NCBI GenBank assembly: GCA_037576195.1
Contig: CM075103.1
Span: 38,818,959 to 38,882,958, forward strand
Direction of reading: 5' to 3'
Source: Phytoseiulus persimilis
Taxonomy: Eukaryota; Arthropoda; Arachnida; Mesostigmata; Phytoseiidae
DNA: 64,000 nucleotides
The notes beneath the pieces were generated by a model. The model worked only from the letters and a program-made list of their open reading frames with translations. It had not been told where the DNA came from and made no database searches. Shown here piece after piece: positions 61,280 through 64,000 of this stretch. Every line of letters begins with the position of its first letter. Position 1 is the stretch's first letter. The translations under genes and the position numbers were made by a program.

Positions 61280-64000
61280 TATGGTTATGGTTTTATTTGG
61301 ATCTGTGTGTGTACATAGCATAATATATAAGCACATCAGCCTTTCACTTCAGGCGCGAGCAAGCTCAGCGGATCCTATGTTCTCACGCTCCCATTTCTCG
61401 AGGAGTCGTTTTGTTGCTTCCACGGCGAATCGATTCATCTCACTGTTCAGTCCCAAGTTGGTTAGGAGGTCCTCCGTCGTGTGGTGTGCATCGTTACATT
61501 GGAATATCACATGTCCTAGTGTTTCCTCGCTGATGCCACATCTGCTGCAAGTCGGTTCCGGGTTGGCGGAGAAACGGGACCGATACTCCTTCGTAGGGAG
61601 ACCTCCAGCTCTGGCAAGTGCCAGGAGTGCGGACCCCCTACTATTGTCGTATATGTGTACGGCAGCTGTTCTCGACTCCTTGTGCATTCGGTACAATTCG
61701 AGTGAAGATTTACTAGCCATCCCGTTTACCCAGTCGTTGTCCTGTGTGGCTTTGATCTTTTCGTTCAGTAAACGATTATAGATGCCGAGGAGTGCTCTTC
61801 CAGTCTCATCTCGTTCTATTTGCAATGTGTCGCATCTGAACTTGACTTTGAGCTCTTCCACCCGTGCACAGGCTTTTGTATCAATGTTTTGCGCTTTCAG
61901 CATGTCCAGTATCATTCTCGGCCAGCGAGTGGCTGCCATGCAACTGATTCGAGCAAAATACTTGAGTTTACTCTTGGCCTCCCGCGCTTCGAAGGATGAC
62001 CAGTTGAGTTCGGACTCAAGGAATTCGTTGGCAACATTCCACCCTGTGATGCCGAGTGCCCATCGCGCTGCGCGCCGTTGGGTCTTCTCTAACTCGTCGC
62101 TTGTCTTCTTAGTCATCACCGTGACTGAATTAGCATAAGTTAGTTTGGGAACAGCCACTGCTTTCCAGAATGTCTTCGACAGCTCAAATTTGCTAGAGCT
62201 CCAGAGTACCTGAGCGTGCATCTGGTTCAGGGCTTTTTTGGATGTGTTGATCCAAATATCTTCCTGTTTCTTGAGATAGTTTGTTCCATCACATAATGTT
62301 ATTCCCAAGTATTTGTATTCCTCAGCCACCGGTATCGGCTCACCTTGAACTTTCAGTCCTGTGCAGTCGCCAACCTGGTGCCGAGAAAAGATCAAGATGG
62401 CACTCTTCTTTGGATTGAAATGCAGTTTCATTTCATCCCCAAATTTAGATGCGACCTGTAGGAGCTTTTGAATGTCTGCGGCGTTTCTTGCCATGAGCAC
62501 TAGATCATCGGCGAAGAGCAGACCTGGTACATTGGTGTACCTCTTTTCAGTTACGTTCCAGAAGTCGCCCTTCCTCCAAATTTCAAAACCGATCCCGGTT
62601 TTTATCAGGCGATTTCCTAGTTCTGAGATATATATGGAAAATAATATACTGCTGAGCGGACAGCCTTGTTTCACACCTTCAGTTGTGTACAACCAGTCTG
62701 AGTCGGTTCCATCATAGACAAGCTTTATTTTGTTGTCTATGTATAATCGCCTCAGCAGGTCTATCCACGTTGGATTCATTCCAACATCAGACAGTACTTT
62801 CCACAGTTTGACTCTGTCGATTTTGTCGAACGCTCGCGAGCAATCGAGGAAGCAGGCAATCAGGCCTTGCTTCTTTTTCCTAGACAGTTCTATGGCTGAC
62901 GTGATAATGAACAGATTGTCATCTCCACGCCTTCCCGGTCTGAATCCATTCTGGATTTCACCAAGTATCCCTCTGTCCTCTATCCACTTCTGAATCCTCG
63001 TTGCGAGTATTTTCGTGAATAGTCGATATAGAACCGGAGTGATAGTTATCGGTCTGAAGGTGTCGAGATGTCCTTTCTTGGACGAATCCTTACTCACGAG
63101 GGTGACTTTTCCTTCTTTCCAATCGTTTGGGATCTCTTCTTCCCCTGAGAAGATTCTATTTAGCAGGTCTGTCAGGATGGTGACTCCCTTCTCTCCCAAG
63201 CTTTTCAAGATGCTAGCAGGGATATCATCGAGTCCGCAACCAGTGCGTCCATTGATTTTCCCCAGCATCTCTATAGTCTCAGTCGTCTCAATGGAGATGT
63301 CTGTTTGTCCACCTCTGCGGCAGGCAGCGGATTTTCTGGGACTTGATTCAGTATCACCCTCTGTGCTGGCTACCAGCAGGTTCTGGGCCGTTGCAGTGAG
63401 GTGTTCACCTAATCTTTCATTTGGGACAATGGCTCCATCATTTCCCACGACTTTCGCTGGTTTCGAGTCCGACCTTTTCATGCGATTTATGTAACGCCAC
63501 ATCAGTCTCGCTCTGTTTCGTCTTGGTGCACTGAGGATCGCCTCACAGATTCTGCGATCTCTCGCTTTGATCTCTTTGTGCACTTCTTCCCGTACTTGCC
63601 GCTGGGCGGCGCGGTATCTCCGTTCGGCTTCCCTCTCATCAGGAGGGACATGTCTAGGAGACCTGTTTCCAGAGTCGTCTATTCCGTTAGCACAGCGGAA
63701 GGCACGACTGTTTGTGGTGCTTAACGTACCACGCTCTCTGTTGATGTTTTGATTCGCCATCCGAATCTTTCTCCACTCTCTGCAAAGCTCTTTTCGAGTC
63801 TTCGTCAGTTCACTGATTTTTCGTGAACTAACCAAGGCCATGTGAGAGTGTTTGACGGTTTTCGTTGATTCCCTCATTGCTGCCTGGATACTAGCTTTGA
63901 AGTCCGCATACGTTTCAAGTCGCTTCGAACTCGTGGTCAGATCCTGGTCAATCAGTTCGGCAGCTTTCAGGTAGTTCGTCAACGTTTTTCGCGCTCTTCG
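61280..64000 (-). mobile_element. LINE (APE-type expected), 5' end beyond the window
   Basis: The minus-strand element ends on its 3' side in the satellite. The 3' UTR is short (about 70 bp) and ends with AATAAAACC then CCATAACCATAAG, a short tandem instead of a poly(A) tail. Its single ORF runs out of the right edge. Confidence 0.85.
61349..64000 (-). CDS. LINE ORF2, linker, reverse transcriptase and C-terminal zinc knuckle (partial at 5' end)
   Basis: The frame is open to the window edge, so its start lies outside (a Leu codon at 63982 is not a real start). Counting from 63982: a basic, helical linker at 1-200; RT with FRPITITPVLYRLF near 309-322, NGFRPGRRGDDNL near 345-357, A box FLDCSRAFDKI near 378-388, B box EGVKQGCPLS near 435-444 and catalytic FADD at 490-493; a thumb; and a C-terminal knuckle CSRCGISEETLGHVIFQC (CX2CX8HX4C). 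This layout is typical of the Jockey/CR1 group, in which an APE endonuclease should precede the linker beyond 64000. There is no stop or frameshift in 884 codons, so this copy could be functional. It stops at 61349. Confidence 0.9.
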   Translation of the reverse strand, partial: RRARKTLTNYLKAAELIDQDLTTSSKRLETYADFKASIQAAMRESTKTVKHSHMALVSSRKISELTKTRKELCREWRKIRMANQNINRERGTLSTTNSRAFRCANGIDDSGNRSPRHVPPDEREAERRYRAAQRQVREEVHKEIKARDRRICEAILSAPRRNRARLMWRYINRMKRSDSKPAKVVGNDGAIVPNERLGEHLTATAQNLLVASTEGDTESSPRKSAACRRGGQTDISIETTETIEMLGKINGRTGCGLDDIPASILKSLGEKGVTILTDLLNRIFSGEEEIPNDWKEGKVTLVSKDSSKKGHLDTFRPITITPVLYRLFTKILATRIQKWIEDRGILGEIQNGFRPGRRGDDNLFIITSAIELSRKKKQGLIACFLDCSRAFDKIDRVKLWKVLSDVGMNPTWIDLLRRLYIDNKIKLVYDGTDSDWLYTTEGVKQGCPLSSILFSIYISELGNRLIKTGIGFEIWRKGDFWNVTEKRYTNVPGLLFADDLVLMARNAADIQKLLQVASKFGDEMKLHFNPKKSAILIFSRHQVGDCTGLKVQGEPIPVAEEYKYLGITLCDGTNYLKKQEDIWINTSKKALNQMHAQVLWSSSKFELSKTFWKAVAVPKLTYANSVTVMTKKTSDELEKTQRRAARWALGITGWNVANEFLESELNWSSFEAREAKSKLKYFARISCMAATRWPRMILDMLKAQNIDTKACARVEELKVKFRCDTLQIERDETGRALLGIYNRLLNEKIKATQDNDWVNGMASKSSLELYRMHKESRTAAVHIYDNSRGSALLALARAGGLPTKEYRSRFSANPEPTCSRCGISEETLGHVIFQCNDAHHTTEDLLTNLGLNSEMNRFAVEATKRLLEKWERENIGSAELARA

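Overview
This window is eukaryotic, almost certainly metazoan and probably arthropod, repeat-dense DNA. The support is Ty3/Gypsy, BEL/Pao and Ty1/Copia LTR retrotransposons side by side with several non-LTR (LINE) lineages, a short intron with GT-AG ends, AATAAA poly(A) signals, and kilobases of tandem satellite. BEL/Pao is essentially confined to animals. A chelicerate such as a tick is a guess only. I recognise no single-copy host gene and no bacterial-type operon.

The framework is a satellite with units of about 31-37 bp, often paired as 68-bp dimers. It fills 1-3792, 7782-9209, 20454-37293, 37294-38944 (opposite orientation) and about 55276-61279. The arrays carry large recent internal duplications (offsets 6048, 2046 and 1574 bp) and one sharp orientation switch near 37293.

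Insertions from left to right: (1) a compact 4.0-kb Gypsy element at 3793-7781 (minus strand) with 86-bp LTRs and a perfect ATGTA target duplication. (2) A two-ORF LINE at 9210-20453 (plus strand) with a CCHC-knuckle ORF1 and an ORF2 carrying a C2H2 finger, RT and a C-terminal restriction-like endonuclease signature. (3) Nested inside LINE ORF2, a complete BEL/Pao element at 12682-19043 (minus strand) with 288-bp LTRs and a GTGAC duplication. (4) A large Copia element at 38945-47970 (minus strand) with an intact 1455-codon gag-pol, an envelope-like third ORF overlapping the pol stop, and about 3.4 kb of cargo whose genes lie on the opposite strand. (5) A mosaic of fragments at 47971-55275: a truncated APE-type LINE, two LTR-like pieces, an internally deleted Gypsy remnant, and a decayed BEL/Pao element. 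(6) A LINE entering from the right edge at 61280-64000 (minus strand).

The most unusual object is the ambisense Copia element: structural, enzymatic and envelope-like ORFs on one strand, and on the other strand a predicted spliced type II membrane glycoprotein plus two further ORFs, all between the LTRs. Its right LTR has lost its outer part, including the TATA box, at a junction with a truncated LINE, so this copy looks unable to drive its own transcription. LTR differences (1/86 Gypsy, about 5/288 BEL/Pao, 1/194 Copia) point to fairly recent insertions, while the fragments at 51-55 kb are old.
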